DNA of 64,000 nucleotides from Actinomadura latina NBRC 106108 (GTDB lineage: Bacteria > Actinomycetota > Actinomycetes > Streptosporangiales > Streptosporangiaceae), in contig NZ_BCQS01000009.1 in NCBI RefSeq assembly GCF_001552195.1, positions 1 to 64,000 of the forward strand. Direction: 5' to 3'. Position 1 is the stretch's first letter. The number at the start of each line of letters is the position of its first letter. The notes beneath the pieces are model-generated. The model did no database searches and was not told where the DNA came from. It saw only the letters and a program-made list of their open reading frames with translations. Positions 27,001 through 34,678 of the stretch are shown in pieces. A program made the position numbers and the translations under genes.

Positions 27001-28017
27001 TCCGCGCTGGAGACCGTCCGAGCCGACCTGGAGCGTCTCCGCGGCCCCGGCGACCTGGTCAACGCGCGCCTGGTCGAGGCGTACCTCGACCAGGCGGCCC
27101 AGCGGAACATGGAGCGCGCCGGGGCGTCCCACGACCGGCTCGTCCTCACCCCGGACGACCTGGCGGGCGTCGCCGAGGGCATCGAGCCGGCGCTGCGCCC
27201 GCCCGGCGACATCGGCGGCTACCTGCGGCAGCTCGACCAGCTCACCGGGCTGGAGGACGTCAAGACGGCCGTCCGGGAACTGGCCGACGAGGCGGCGCTG
27301 GCCGCCGACCGGGCTCGGTACGGGGTGTCCGGCGAGGACGCCCGGCATCTGGTCTTCACCGGTCCGCCCGGCACCGGCAAGACGACCGTGGCGGGGCTCC
27401 TGGGCGGCATCTACGCGGCGCTGGGGCTGCTGCGGTCCGGGCACGTGGTGGCGTGCCGCCCCGTCCACCTGGCGGGACGCGACCAGACCGACACCCGCAA
27501 CCGCGTCGGCGGCATGGTCGACCAGGCGCTCGGCGGGGTGCTGCTCATCCAGGAGGCGTATCGGCTCGACCGGACGCCCGCCGTGGTCGACGAGCTGCTG
27601 CGCCGCATGAGCCAGGGCCGGTTCATCGTCGTCTGTTCGAGCCCGGCGGCGGAGATGGAGGGCTTCCTCGCGGGCAACCCCGCGTTCCGCGCCGAGTTCG
27701 GCCGGATCCTGGAGTTCACCGGGATGGGCGACCGCGACATGGTGCACCTCTTCCAGAGCTATGCCGAGCGCGATCTCTACATGCTGGACGAGGAGCTGCG
27801 CGTCGAGCTGCTGTCCCGGCTGGCGACGATGCGCGAGGACCCCCGGTTCGCCTACGCCCGGACCGTCCGGGCGCTGTTCGAGCAGACGGTCGCGCGGCAG
27901 GCTGCCCGGCTGGCGGGCGCCGACGTCAACGCCGCGACCGTGGCCCGGCTGACCGCCCGCGACCTGCCCGAAACGCCCCTGGAGCAGCTGCTCGGCGACT
28001 TCCGGGCGGGGGGCTGA
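24013..28017 (+). CDS. Large EccA/CbxX-like protein with two degenerate AAA modules
   Basis: 1334 residues. Residues 1-105 are Trp-rich; 130-470 are helical and unrecognised; 475-770 are Pro/Gln-rich and disordered with two PPYT[EQ]LG[FY]Q motifs near 570 and 620. Module one (about 770-1060) has GDPHSGQRR at 853-861 in place of Walker A and LFERLD in place of Walker B. Module two (about 1070-1330) has a good Walker A, GPPGTGKTT at 1117-1125, but Walker B reads LLIQEAY (Gln1180 for Asp), and the usual Arg-finger segment reads FRAEFGRI. EccA proteins are T7SS-linked AAA ATPases; the T7SS core here is about 20 kb away, so a link is inference. Confidence 0.72.
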   Translation: MTIVVWGPGYGSAPPAGPQRGQGPFADPFAEAERDTRAMVAAAWWPTAPPQQRHHAIGGRMLVLPDGTWWLFGAWARWYRLHPSDGQWYLCPPPRTPAVRMAARPAQQGAGQVPNLPPHVVPAGPDFAYDPPSGLPFVGHGFATELTSRVRSTLESAAALPAPDYPHPWPDFTNGTPSTVAAAWGVMLWCSAAPAFDARLDAQMLDLWKPYRAKPLPDVDGPRWLTPPTLESLVALYAERLRASRVDAAVVILRTMWAIASVLREDVRFQVRADALLAILGTTLANPTVDYGALPYGDQAIVQQWLTRCPPNLVPSLRNESSPGDNFRHAFYTLSELIAELSGDPAEPAYLEPRLVAAALVAADLNVVRKDMVGTIVPWLDPEIRYTVQAVAEQKGHPLRRLWPEDMRLPEPLRSAAGSGPGAESLLAAMYEVDLAWCRLGGMPARPRGFPVPTAIIAGIIGRNRARATAASQLPTPPPNPAPAQPAPFGLQSQPGLAPGTPPHPQGTPSEPDRPFVQPPAQPGWENAPGPAAVPAGNQLPGPGQQAAFASPDPIISGSSGEEDEAGAAPPYTELGFQRGAPAARPAPMQSPAPPPPEPEPQAGGFSPPEEEKRDENFVPPYTQLGYQPAGAAPPQQPASPQQAAPPQQVAPPQQVAPPQQVAPPQQVASPQQAAPQQAAPPKPVAPPQSPAAGEPQPTAFDAYATRVEGGRGSPRPGPPAPPNSPPGTRVLGPGDLEDEPAAPPPPVAGGGPGTKVMSKTMVGDFDFLDDTPSPERPVAEIPPPSDRSTRRVLERFGFGFLYGEHDASVLLGDVRAQAEEWNAPAGDEIEQTRVDGAPSAIKSGLPGVLLVGDPHSGQRRLSRMIALTLANAGLGDGSIRAHDAEDVRNAPPERIGLLLAQPGPVILFERLDVAINDAADPGAVVGAVRRARRDPVNTTPMIATCEPRAYRRLLQQHPKLVQAFRVHRLPDFSDLDNRMTLLHLLADERRVTIGASALETVRADLERLRGPGDLVNARLVEAYLDQAAQRNMERAGASHDRLVLTPDDLAGVAEGIEPALRPPGDIGGYLRQLDQLTGLEDVKTAVRELADEAALAADRARYGVSGEDARHLVFTGPPGTGKTTVAGLLGGIYAALGLLRSGHVVACRPVHLAGRDQTDTRNRVGGMVDQALGGVLLIQEAYRLDRTPAVVDELLRRMSQGRFIVVCSSPAAEMEGFLAGNPAFRAEFGRILEFTGMGDRDMVHLFQSYAERDLYMLDEELRVELLSRLATMREDPRFAYARTVRALFEQTVARQAARLAGADVNAATVARLTARDLPETPLEQLLGDFRAGG
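25945..26016. repeat. Four 18-bp tandem units inside the Pro/Gln linker
   Basis: Units at 25945, 25963, 25981 and 25999 encode APPQQV; the first differs by one base. Flanking diverged units continue in the same style. Likely a replication-slippage product in a disordered linker. Confidence 0.85.
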
Positions 28018-28183
28018 CCGTCCTGCGCGTCCCGTCCGGGCGGGTCGGTGGCATCAGATGGGCATCACCCGGGAAGACCAGTGGGCAAGGTGGTCCGCGA
28101 ATGGCCCTCTTGGGTCATGCGCCCGTCGGGGCCCGAAGCGTAGCCTCGACTTGGGTGTGGGGGAACGAACGGAGGTGGACGCG

Positions 28184-28366
28184 GTGCGCCAGAATCTCGA
28201 TCTGCGCGTCCACGACCGTGTTGCGCTGGACGAGATCGAACTCTATGCCGAGATGCTCAGTGCGGTGGCGGCGGCGGAGCGGCCGCTGACCGTCGCGGAG
28301 ATCGACATGGTGCTCGGGGTACGGTCCGACGAAGCCGGTCGTCGCGAGCTGACGCCGCAGGACTAG
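28184..28366 (+). CDS. Small conserved-looking protein, unknown function
   Basis: 60 residues from the GTG at 28184, which has GGAGG 8 bases upstream; the frame is open to 28058 without a better start. Sequence VRQNLDLRVHDRVALDEIE continues as a helical, acidic protein with ERPLTVAEIDMVLGV, suggesting a three-helix or short winged unit. No family recognised. It is monocistronic, with a terminator right after, so it is probably a real gene. Confidence 0.6.
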   Translation: MRQNLDLRVHDRVALDEIELYAEMLSAVAAAERPLTVAEIDMVLGVRSDEAGRRELTPQD

Positions 28367-28386
28367 TTCCGCAGGGCTCGCAGGTT

Positions 28387-28415
28387 CCGGGGACGCCGAT
28401 TCGGGGCGTCCCCGG
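28387..28415 (+). terminator. Terminator after the small gene
   Basis: 11-bp stem CCGGGGACGCC/GGCGTCCCCGG with a 7-base loop, 20 bases after the stop. Confidence 0.75.
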
Positions 28416-28732
28416 TTCGTCATTTCAGCCCCGCCCCGCCCCCGTCCGCCCCGGCCCCACTCGGCCCCGCCCGTCCGGGGTGTCACCTTGGGCGATGTAA
28501 GCAATGTCACTGCGGCGCGCCGGTGCGGCCGGAGGTGGCCGCCGCGCAGGCCCGAACTGGCGGGCGTTCCTCCAGATAGGGCCGCCCGCGGGGGGTATGT
28601 ACCTGGTGATCTCGGGCAATCTTGTAGGTGAGAGGATGGGTGACACCAGTCGAAGCTGGGGCAAAGGTTCTTTTTACGGCGGGTAGCGCCTACGATCCTC
28701 TGCGGACTGTTCCGGCACATCAGGAGAACGAC
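28416..28732. other. Intergenic region ahead of the DUF47-pit operon
   Basis: 317 bases without a gene. A TACGAT at 28691-28696 is a fair -10 box 37 bases before the DUF47 start; no good -35 is seen. Two TGTCAC copies about 24 bases apart lie at about 28481 and 28505. No convincing PHO box. Confidence 0.4.
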
Positions 28733-29350
28733 GTGCGCTTGCGTCTCACGCCGCGTGAGGACAGCTTCTACGACATGTTCGCCGACTCGGCGAACAACCT
28801 GGTCACCGGCGCCAGGTTGCTCGTGGAACTCATCAGCGACGGCGCCGACCGGGCGGCGATCGCGGAGAAGATGCGCGCCTGCGAACACGCAGGCGACGAA
28901 TGCACCCACGCGATCATGCGCCGGTTGAACGAAACGTTCATCACGCCCTTCGATCGCGAGGACATCTACCGGCTGGCGTCGACCATAGACGACGTCATGG
29001 ACGAGATGGAGGAGGCGGCGGACCTCGTCGTCCTCTACAAGATCGACGAGTTCCCCAAGGGCATCGTCCACATGGTGGAGGTGCTGGAGCGCGCCGCTGA
29101 GCTGACCGCCGAGGCCATGCCCAGGCTGCGCTCGATGAAGGAGCTCAACGAGTACTGGATCGAGATCAACCGGCTCGAGAACCAGGGCGACCAGATCTAC
29201 CGCAAGCTGCTGGCGCACCTGTTCAGCGGCGAGTACGACACGCTGACCGTGCTGAAGCTGAAGCAGGTCATCGACCGGCTGGAGGACGCGGCGGACGCCT
29301 TCGAGCACGTCGCGAACACGGTCGAGACCATCTCGGTCAAGGAATCATGA
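28733..29350 (+). CDS. DUF47 (PhoU-like) Pit accessory protein
   Basis: 205 residues from the GTG at 28733 with AGGAGA upstream, matching the usual family length. All-helical PhoU-like fold with the metal-binding-type repeats AGDECTHAIMRRLNETFITPFDREDI and ENQGDQIYRKLL. Overlaps pit by 4 bases (ATGA); such pairs are the standard actinobacterial low-affinity phosphate uptake unit, in which the DUF47 protein is thought to control Pit. Confidence 0.92.
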   Translation: MRLRLTPREDSFYDMFADSANNLVTGARLLVELISDGADRAAIAEKMRACEHAGDECTHAIMRRLNETFITPFDREDIYRLASTIDDVMDEMEEAADLVVLYKIDEFPKGIVHMVEVLERAAELTAEAMPRLRSMKELNEYWIEINRLENQGDQIYRKLLAHLFSGEYDTLTVLKLKQVIDRLEDAADAFEHVANTVETISVKES

Positions 29351-30513
29351 GCGCTGCCAAGGATCCCGGCGTGACCATCACCCGGGAACCGTCCGCGGAG
29401 GACGATGCCGCCTCCCTTGGAGAGCAGGCCACGCGCCGGGTCTCCGGACGGGCCTGGCTGCTGCTGCTGGCCGGGATCCTGCTGGTCATGGTGGGCGGCG
29501 CGCTCGGGCTCCGGTCCGACGCGCAGATGGCCGTCCTCATCCTCGTGGTGGTCGTGGCCCTGGTCTTCGACTACACCAACGGCTTCCACGACGCGGCCAA
29601 CGCGATCGCCACCGCCGTGTCGACCCGCGCGCTGACACCGCGCGTCGCGCTGGGCATGGCCGCGGCCATGAACATGATCGGCGCGCTGCTCGGGGTGGGG
29701 GTCGCCAAGACCGTCAGCGAGGTCATCAGCCCGCCGTCCGGCCTGCACGGGCTCACCGTGGTCGCCGCCGGCGTGCTCGGCGCGATCACCTGGAACCTGA
29801 TCACCTGGTACTTCGGGCTGCCGTCGTCGTCCTCGCACGCCCTCATCGGCGGCGTGGTCGGCGCCGGGCTGGCGTCGCTGTCGGCGGTGAACTGGTCGAC
29901 CGTGGTCGACAAGGTCGCGATCCCGATGGTGGTGTCGCCGGTCGTCGGCTTCTGCCTCGCCTACATGGCGATGGTGGCGATCCTGTGGATCTTCCGGCAC
30001 GCCAACCCGTCCCGGGTCGGCCGCCGGTTCCGCATCGCGCAGACGATGTCCGCCGCGTCCCTCGCGCTCGGGCACGGCCTGCAGGACGCCCAGAAGACGA
30101 TGGGCATCATCGTCCTCGCGCTCGTCACCACCGGGCACGCGGACGGCAGCACGGTGCCGTGGTGGGTCATCGTCTCGTGCGCGGGCGCGCTGTCCGCGGG
30201 GACGTACGCGGGCGGCTGGCGGATCATGCGGACGCTCGGCCGGAAGGTCATCGAGGTCGACCCGCCGAAGGGCTTCGCCGCCGAGGCGACCGCCTCCCTC
30301 GTCCTCTACACCACCGCGTTCATCTGGCACGCTCCAATCTCCACCACCCACACGATCACCTCGGCGATCATGGGCTCGGGCGCCACCAAGCGCCTGTCCG
30401 CGGTCCGCTGGGGCGTGGCGGGCAACATCCTCGTGGCCTGGGTCCTCACCATGCCCGCCGCCGGGGCCGTGGCCGCGGTGGTCTACTACGTCGTCCACTT
30501 CTTCGGCGCGTGA
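29347..30513 (+). CDS. pit: Low-affinity inorganic phosphate transporter Pit
   Basis: 388 residues, about ten membrane helices. Both PiT signature copies are visible: FDYTNGFHDAANAIATAVSTRALTP near residue 77 and the internal repeat around SSSHALIGG and HAPISTTHTIT. Takes up phosphate as a metal-phosphate/H+ symporter. Translationally coupled to the DUF47 gene and ended by the hairpin at 30523. Its high-affinity counterpart pstSCAB lies 3 kb downstream. Confidence 0.94.
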   Translation: MSAAKDPGVTITREPSAEDDAASLGEQATRRVSGRAWLLLLAGILLVMVGGALGLRSDAQMAVLILVVVVALVFDYTNGFHDAANAIATAVSTRALTPRVALGMAAAMNMIGALLGVGVAKTVSEVISPPSGLHGLTVVAAGVLGAITWNLITWYFGLPSSSSHALIGGVVGAGLASLSAVNWSTVVDKVAIPMVVSPVVGFCLAYMAMVAILWIFRHANPSRVGRRFRIAQTMSAASLALGHGLQDAQKTMGIIVLALVTTGHADGSTVPWWVIVSCAGALSAGTYAGGWRIMRTLGRKVIEVDPPKGFAAEATASLVLYTTAFIWHAPISTTHTITSAIMGSGATKRLSAVRWGVAGNILVAWVLTMPAAGAVAAVVYYVVHFFGA

Positions 30514-30522
30514 CCGAACGGC

Positions 30523-30556
30523 ACGGCCCGCCGTCCCGTCCGGGGCGGCGGGCCGT
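30523..30556. terminator. Hairpin between pit and the 5'-nucleotidase gene
   Basis: 11-bp perfect stem ACGGCCCGCCG/CGGCGGGCCGT with a 12-base loop; lies between convergent genes and can serve both. Confidence 0.75.
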
Positions 30557-30564
30557 TCTGGTTC

Positions 30565-32250
30565 CTACTGGCCGGAGATGCGGTCGAGGGGTGGCGGGGC
30601 GATGGTGCCCTGGGCGTTGAAGTAGGCGACGAAGGTGTCCAGGTCGATGGCGCCGAGGACCTGGCCCGTGCCCTCGGTGAAGACGGTGAAGCCGTCCCCG
30701 CCGCCGAGGAGGAAGTTGTTCGCCGCGACCTTGTAGGCGGTGGCCGGGTCGACCGAGGCGCCGTTGATCGTGATCGCGGAGACGCGGTCGCCGGCGGGCT
30801 TGGAGCGGTCGATGGTGAAGTTCAGGTTCGCCGAGGGCTGCAGGATCTTCTCGCCCGCGGACGTCCACTGCTGTTCGAGGAGGGCGTCGAGCTGCGCGCC
30901 GGTCAGGGACGTCACGCCCATGACGTTGCTGAACGGCTGGACGGCGAACGCCTCGCCGTAGGTGACGACGCCGTCGCCCTCGGAACCGCTCGCCGCGTAG
31001 GTGAGGTCGGTGCGGACGCCGCCGGGGTTCATCAGCGCGATCTGCGCGCCGAGGTCCTGCGTGCCGGCGAGCTGGGCGTCGGCGATGACGTCGCCGAGCG
31101 CGGTCTCGCCCGCGGGAGACGGGGTGCGGGTCAGGTCGGCGGTGATCTTGCCGATGGGCTTGTCGGCGATGCCGGAGACGCGGTCCTTCCAGGTCTGGAC
31201 GAACTTCTCCGTCGCAGGGTCCGGCGGGACGTCACGGGTCACGACGTGGTTGTCGGCCTTGACGGTCGAGCGGATGATGTCGCCCGTGCGCCGGTTCACC
31301 TTGAGGTCGACCTGGGTGATCACGCGGCCGAACGACGAGCCGGACGAGAACAGGCGGGGGTTGCCGTCCGGGTCCTTCACCGAGCAGATGTACTGCTGGT
31401 GCGTGTGGCCCGACAGGACCATGTCGATCTCGGGGTCGGCCTCCTGCGCGATGCGGGAGCCGGCGCCGGGGACGATGCCGCACTGGTCGGGACGGGTGCC
31501 GGGCACGACCTGGTCGCCCTCGTGGACCAGCAGCACCATCGCGCGGACGTGCCGGCGCTTCAGCTCGCGGGCGGCCCGGTTCGCGGCGGCGACCTCGTCG
31601 TCGAACTTCAGGCCCTTGATGCCCTCGGCGGTGACGATGCTCGGGGTGGTCTTGGTGACGACGCCGATGAACCCGACGCGGACGCCGTTGATGCGCCGGA
31701 TCGTCCACGGCTTCAGGATCGGACGATCCCGGTGGCCGCGCTGCTTCAGCACGTTCGCGGCGAGGTAGTCGAACTTCGCGCCGCGCCAGCGTCCCTCGGG
31801 TGAGCAGCCGTCGACCGGGTGGCAGCCGCCGTTCTGGATGCGCAGCAGCTCCTGGTAGCCCTCGTCGAACTCGTGGTTGCCGACCGCCGACGCCGTCACG
31901 CCGATGTCGCCCATGAACTGGACGGACGGCTCGTCGTGGTAGGCGGCCGAGAGCAGCGGCGAGGCGCCGATCAGGTCGCCCTGCGCGACGGTGAGGGTGT
32001 CGCGGTTCCGCAACTGCTTGAGGTGGGTCGCGATGTAGGCGGCGCCGCCCGCGAGGACGGTGTCGCCGTTCTCGTCGATGGCCCTGCCCGAGCTCCCGGT
32101 CGGCGGTTCCAGGTTGCCGTGGAAGTCGTTCAGCGCGAGCAGGCGCACGGACGCGGTCGGTGCGGGGCGCGCGGCGGCGGGTTGCGCCGACAGGCCCACG
32201 ACCGTCAGCCCCGCCGCGGCGCAGGCCAGGATGGTGCGTCGTCGAGTCAT
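30565..32250 (-). CDS. Secreted 5'-nucleotidase/metallophosphatase (UshA-like)
   Basis: 561 residues from MTRRRTILACAAAG (nine more codons are possible). Signal peptide with cleavage near AAA-RP. Metallophosphatase domain with LLALNDFHGNLEP, GDLIGASP, AVGNHEFDEG and VLSGHTHQQYI. C-terminal nucleotidase domain with ETALGDVIADAQL, NPGGVRTDL and the substrate-stacking region NLNFTIDRSK. Releases phosphate from extracellular nucleotides. A possible PHO box lies at 32291-32312. Confidence 0.92.
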   Translation of the reverse strand: MTRRRTILACAAAGLTVVGLSAQPAAARPAPTASVRLLALNDFHGNLEPPTGSSGRAIDENGDTVLAGGAAYIATHLKQLRNRDTLTVAQGDLIGASPLLSAAYHDEPSVQFMGDIGVTASAVGNHEFDEGYQELLRIQNGGCHPVDGCSPEGRWRGAKFDYLAANVLKQRGHRDRPILKPWTIRRINGVRVGFIGVVTKTTPSIVTAEGIKGLKFDDEVAAANRAARELKRRHVRAMVLLVHEGDQVVPGTRPDQCGIVPGAGSRIAQEADPEIDMVLSGHTHQQYICSVKDPDGNPRLFSSGSSFGRVITQVDLKVNRRTGDIIRSTVKADNHVVTRDVPPDPATEKFVQTWKDRVSGIADKPIGKITADLTRTPSPAGETALGDVIADAQLAGTQDLGAQIALMNPGGVRTDLTYAASGSEGDGVVTYGEAFAVQPFSNVMGVTSLTGAQLDALLEQQWTSAGEKILQPSANLNFTIDRSKPAGDRVSAITINGASVDPATAYKVAANNFLLGGGDGFTVFTEGTGQVLGAIDLDTFVAYFNAQGTIAPPPLDRISGQ

Positions 32251-32290
32251 TCTGTGGACGCTAGGTTCGCCCGGCATACGGATCCCGGCG

Positions 32291-32312
32291 GTGCGGTGAC
32301 GTTTTTGTGACG
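32291..32312 (-). promoter_or_regulatory. Possible PHO box upstream of the 5'-nucleotidase gene
   Basis: On the minus strand CGTCACA and CGTCACC begin exactly 11 bases apart, the spacing of PhoP direct repeats (consensus core GTTCACC). The T-to-G change makes the match imperfect. It sits about 40-60 bases before the gene start. Confidence 0.4.
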
Positions 32313-32369
32313 AATTGATCAGGATCCCAGGTGATCTTCGCTTCCGGCCGTCCGCATAGGGTGGCGAAC

Positions 32370-33233
32370 GTGAGTGAGCTGCGGGCGCGCGGGACGCTGG
32401 GGGAGACCGAGGTCGCGGAGGCGCTGGCGCTGGCCGAGGCGGCCGCGCGGGCCGACGGGGTGGGGCCGCTGTCCGAGCACGCCCTGCTGGCCCTGCGCGG
32501 CGGGCGGTCCGGGCCGGCGATCTCCGCCGCCGGGACGATCGTGGCCTACGCGCACGTCGACCCGGCGAGCGGGGACGAGCCCGCGGCCGGGGAGCTGGTC
32601 GTGCATCCGGAGCATCGGCGCAGGGGGCACGGGCGCACGCTGCTGCGGGCGCTGCGGGACGAGGCCGCCCCGCTGCGGGTGTGGGCGCACGGCGATCTTC
32701 CGGCCGCCGCCGCGCTGGCGGCCGCGGAGGGGATGGCGCGGGTCCGCGCGCTGTTCCAGCTGCGGCGCCCGGCGTCCGAGCCGCTGCCGGAGACGAGTGC
32801 CGCCGGCGGGGTGACGGTGCGGACCTTCGAGCCCGGACGGGACGAGCAGGCGTGGCTGGACGTCAACGCCCGCGCGTTCGCCGGCCACCCCGAGCAGGGC
32901 GCTTGGACGATGGACGACGTCCGCGAGCGCGAGGCCGAGGACTGGTTCGACCCGGCGGGCTTCTTCCTCGCCGAGCGTGACGGGCGGCTCGCCGGCTTCC
33001 ACTGGACGAAGGTCCACCCGGGGAAGATCGGTGAGGTGTACGTCGTGGGCGTCGACCCCGATGCGCAGGGTCTCGGGCTGGGACGCACCCTCACGCTGAA
33101 GGGCCTGCATCACCTGCGTGACACCGGCATGGAGCAGATCATGCTCTACGTGGACGAGTCCAACGTCGCGGCCGTCCGCCTGTACGAGTCGCTGGGCTTC
33201 ACCCGCTACGCCGTCGACGTCATGTACGCCTGA
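32370..33233 (+). CDS. mshD: Mycothiol synthase (MshD)
   Basis: 287 residues from the GTG at 32370; the frame is open to 32331. Two tandem GNAT domains: residues ~10-135 with VHPEHRRRGHGRTLLRAL, and ~145-285 with VVGVDPDAQGLGLGRTLTLKGLHHL and the end LYVDESNVAAVRLYESLGF. Acetylates Cys-GlcN-Ins with acetyl-CoA, the last step of mycothiol synthesis. TAGGGT lies 7 bases before the GTG, so the mRNA is probably leaderless. Its place next to glnR/pst is also found in mycobacteria. Confidence 0.93.
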   Translation: MSELRARGTLGETEVAEALALAEAAARADGVGPLSEHALLALRGGRSGPAISAAGTIVAYAHVDPASGDEPAAGELVVHPEHRRRGHGRTLLRALRDEAAPLRVWAHGDLPAAAALAAAEGMARVRALFQLRRPASEPLPETSAAGGVTVRTFEPGRDEQAWLDVNARAFAGHPEQGAWTMDDVREREAEDWFDPAGFFLAERDGRLAGFHWTKVHPGKIGEVYVVGVDPDAQGLGLGRTLTLKGLHHLRDTGMEQIMLYVDESNVAAVRLYESLGFTRYAVDVMYA

Positions 33234-33246
33234 GGCGCCGGCGCTC

Positions 33247-33279
33247 AAACCCGGTGGGGCAAATCCCGACCGGGTTTTT
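33247..33279 (+). terminator. Intrinsic terminator of mshD
   Basis: 8-bp stem AAACCCGG/CCGGGTTT, 15-base loop, followed by a T run. Confidence 0.8.
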
Positions 33280-33340
33280 CCATGCGTGAGCTGCGCTGTT
33301 AACCCGGCGTCCACGGCAAATCGGGGCATTCTTCGTGACC

Positions 33341-33374
33341 GTGCACGTCTCCGTTCATCTGCCGTTCACCTGGA
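33341..33374 (+). promoter_or_regulatory. PHO box (PhoP site) of pstS
   Basis: GTTCATCTGCC (33353) and GTTCACCTGGA (33364) are adjacent 11-base direct repeats matching the actinobacterial PhoP consensus. A weaker third unit, GTGCACG, starts at 33341. A -10-like TACTTA follows at 33398. This predicts induction of pstSCAB under phosphate starvation. Confidence 0.75.
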
Positions 33375-33485
33375 GCGGGGCGGCTGGTCACCTCGCCTAC
33401 TTAGCGTCGGACTCGACGGCGAAACCGCCGCCCGGCCGAGGCCGGGACGGGGATCCGCCCCACGAAACTAAGAGGAGACCCTCCG

Positions 33486-34589
33486 GTGAAGAACGGTTCC
33501 CGACTTGCCGCCCTGGGCGGCGTGGTCGTCGCGGGCGTGCTGGCCCTGTCCGCCTGCGGGAGCGACAACAACACGACGGCCACCACGGGCAACGCCCCGT
33601 CCGGTGACATCGACTGCGCGAAGGGCAGCGTCAACGCGGCCGGGTCCAGCGCGCAGAAGAACGCGATCGAGGAGTGGACGAAGGTCTACGCGAGCAAGTG
33701 CGCGGGCGCCAACCTGAACTACAACCCGAGCGGCTCCGGCGCCGGCATCCAGGCGTTCACCGGCGGGCAGGTGTCGTTCGCCGGCTCGGACTCGGCGCTC
33801 AAGCCCGAGGAGGTTCCCGCCGCGCAGAAGCGCTGCCAGGGGGGCAACGCGCTGAACCTGCCGATGGTCGTCGGCCCGGTCGCGGTCGTCTACAACGTGC
33901 CGGGCGTGGACGGGCTGAAGCTGGCGCCGGAGAACATCGCCAAGATCTTCTCAGGCAAGATCACGAAGTGGAACGATCCGGCGATCGCCAAGGAGAACGA
34001 GGGCGCCAAGCTCCCCGCCTCCGCGATCAAGCCGGTCTACCGCTCGGACGAGTCCGGCACGACCGACAACTTCACGAACTACCTGCACACGGTCGCTCCG
34101 GACATCTGGACGTGGGAGAAGGCCAAGAAGTGGCCGAACTCCACCGGCCAGGGCGCCGCCAAGTCCGACGGCGTCACCAGCCAGGTGAAGAGCACCGAGG
34201 GCGCGGTCTCCTACGTGGAGATGTCGTACGCGACCAACAACAAGCTCCAGACCGCGCAGGTGAAGAACGGCGCCGGCGAGTACACCCGGCTCTCGCCGGA
34301 GACCGCGTCCAAGGCCGTCGCGGGGGCGAAGGTCGTCGGCACCGGCAACGACGTCGCGCTGAAGATCGACTACGCGACCAAGGAGCCGGGCGCCTACCCG
34401 ATCGTCCTGGTCACCTACGAGATCGCCTGCGAGAAGGGGCTGCCGGCCGAGCAGGCCGGGTTCGTCAAGTCCTTCCTCACCTACACCTCCAGCGCGGACG
34501 GCCAGAAGATCCTCACCGAGCAGGGTTACGCGCCGCTGCCGCAGAGCGTGCTCACGAAGGTCCAGGCATCCGTGAAGGCCCTGTCCTGA
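33486..34589 (+). CDS. pstS: Phosphate ABC transporter substrate-binding lipoprotein PstS
   Basis: 367 residues, GTG... ATG start with GGAG ten bases upstream. Lipobox LSAC (Cys24). Phosphate-binding loops visible: AGSSAQ near 47, GSGAGIQAF, FAGSDSALK and RSDESGTTDNF. Captures phosphate outside the membrane for PstCA. First gene of pstSCAB, behind the PHO box at 33341. Confidence 0.96.
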   Translation: MKNGSRLAALGGVVVAGVLALSACGSDNNTTATTGNAPSGDIDCAKGSVNAAGSSAQKNAIEEWTKVYASKCAGANLNYNPSGSGAGIQAFTGGQVSFAGSDSALKPEEVPAAQKRCQGGNALNLPMVVGPVAVVYNVPGVDGLKLAPENIAKIFSGKITKWNDPAIAKENEGAKLPASAIKPVYRSDESGTTDNFTNYLHTVAPDIWTWEKAKKWPNSTGQGAAKSDGVTSQVKSTEGAVSYVEMSYATNNKLQTAQVKNGAGEYTRLSPETASKAVAGAKVVGTGNDVALKIDYATKEPGAYPIVLVTYEIACEKGLPAEQAGFVKSFLTYTSSADGQKILTEQGYAPLPQSVLTKVQASVKALS

Positions 34590-34678
34590 CACCGGACGAC
34601 GGCTCCCGCAGCCCCGCCGCCGATGACCTCGGCGGCGGGGCCGGCGCGGGTTCCGCCGTGATCGAAGGAGGTTCCCCC

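Noticed and set aside
23926-27747. 1273-residue minus-strand open frame over the EccA-like gene
   Set aside because: High-GC shadow: its protein is low-complexity Arg/Gly/Ala/Val without domains.
28470-28660. PHO box before DUF47-pit
   Set aside because: GGTGA and TGTCAC copies are spaced about 12 and 24 bases, not 11, and lack the TTCA core.
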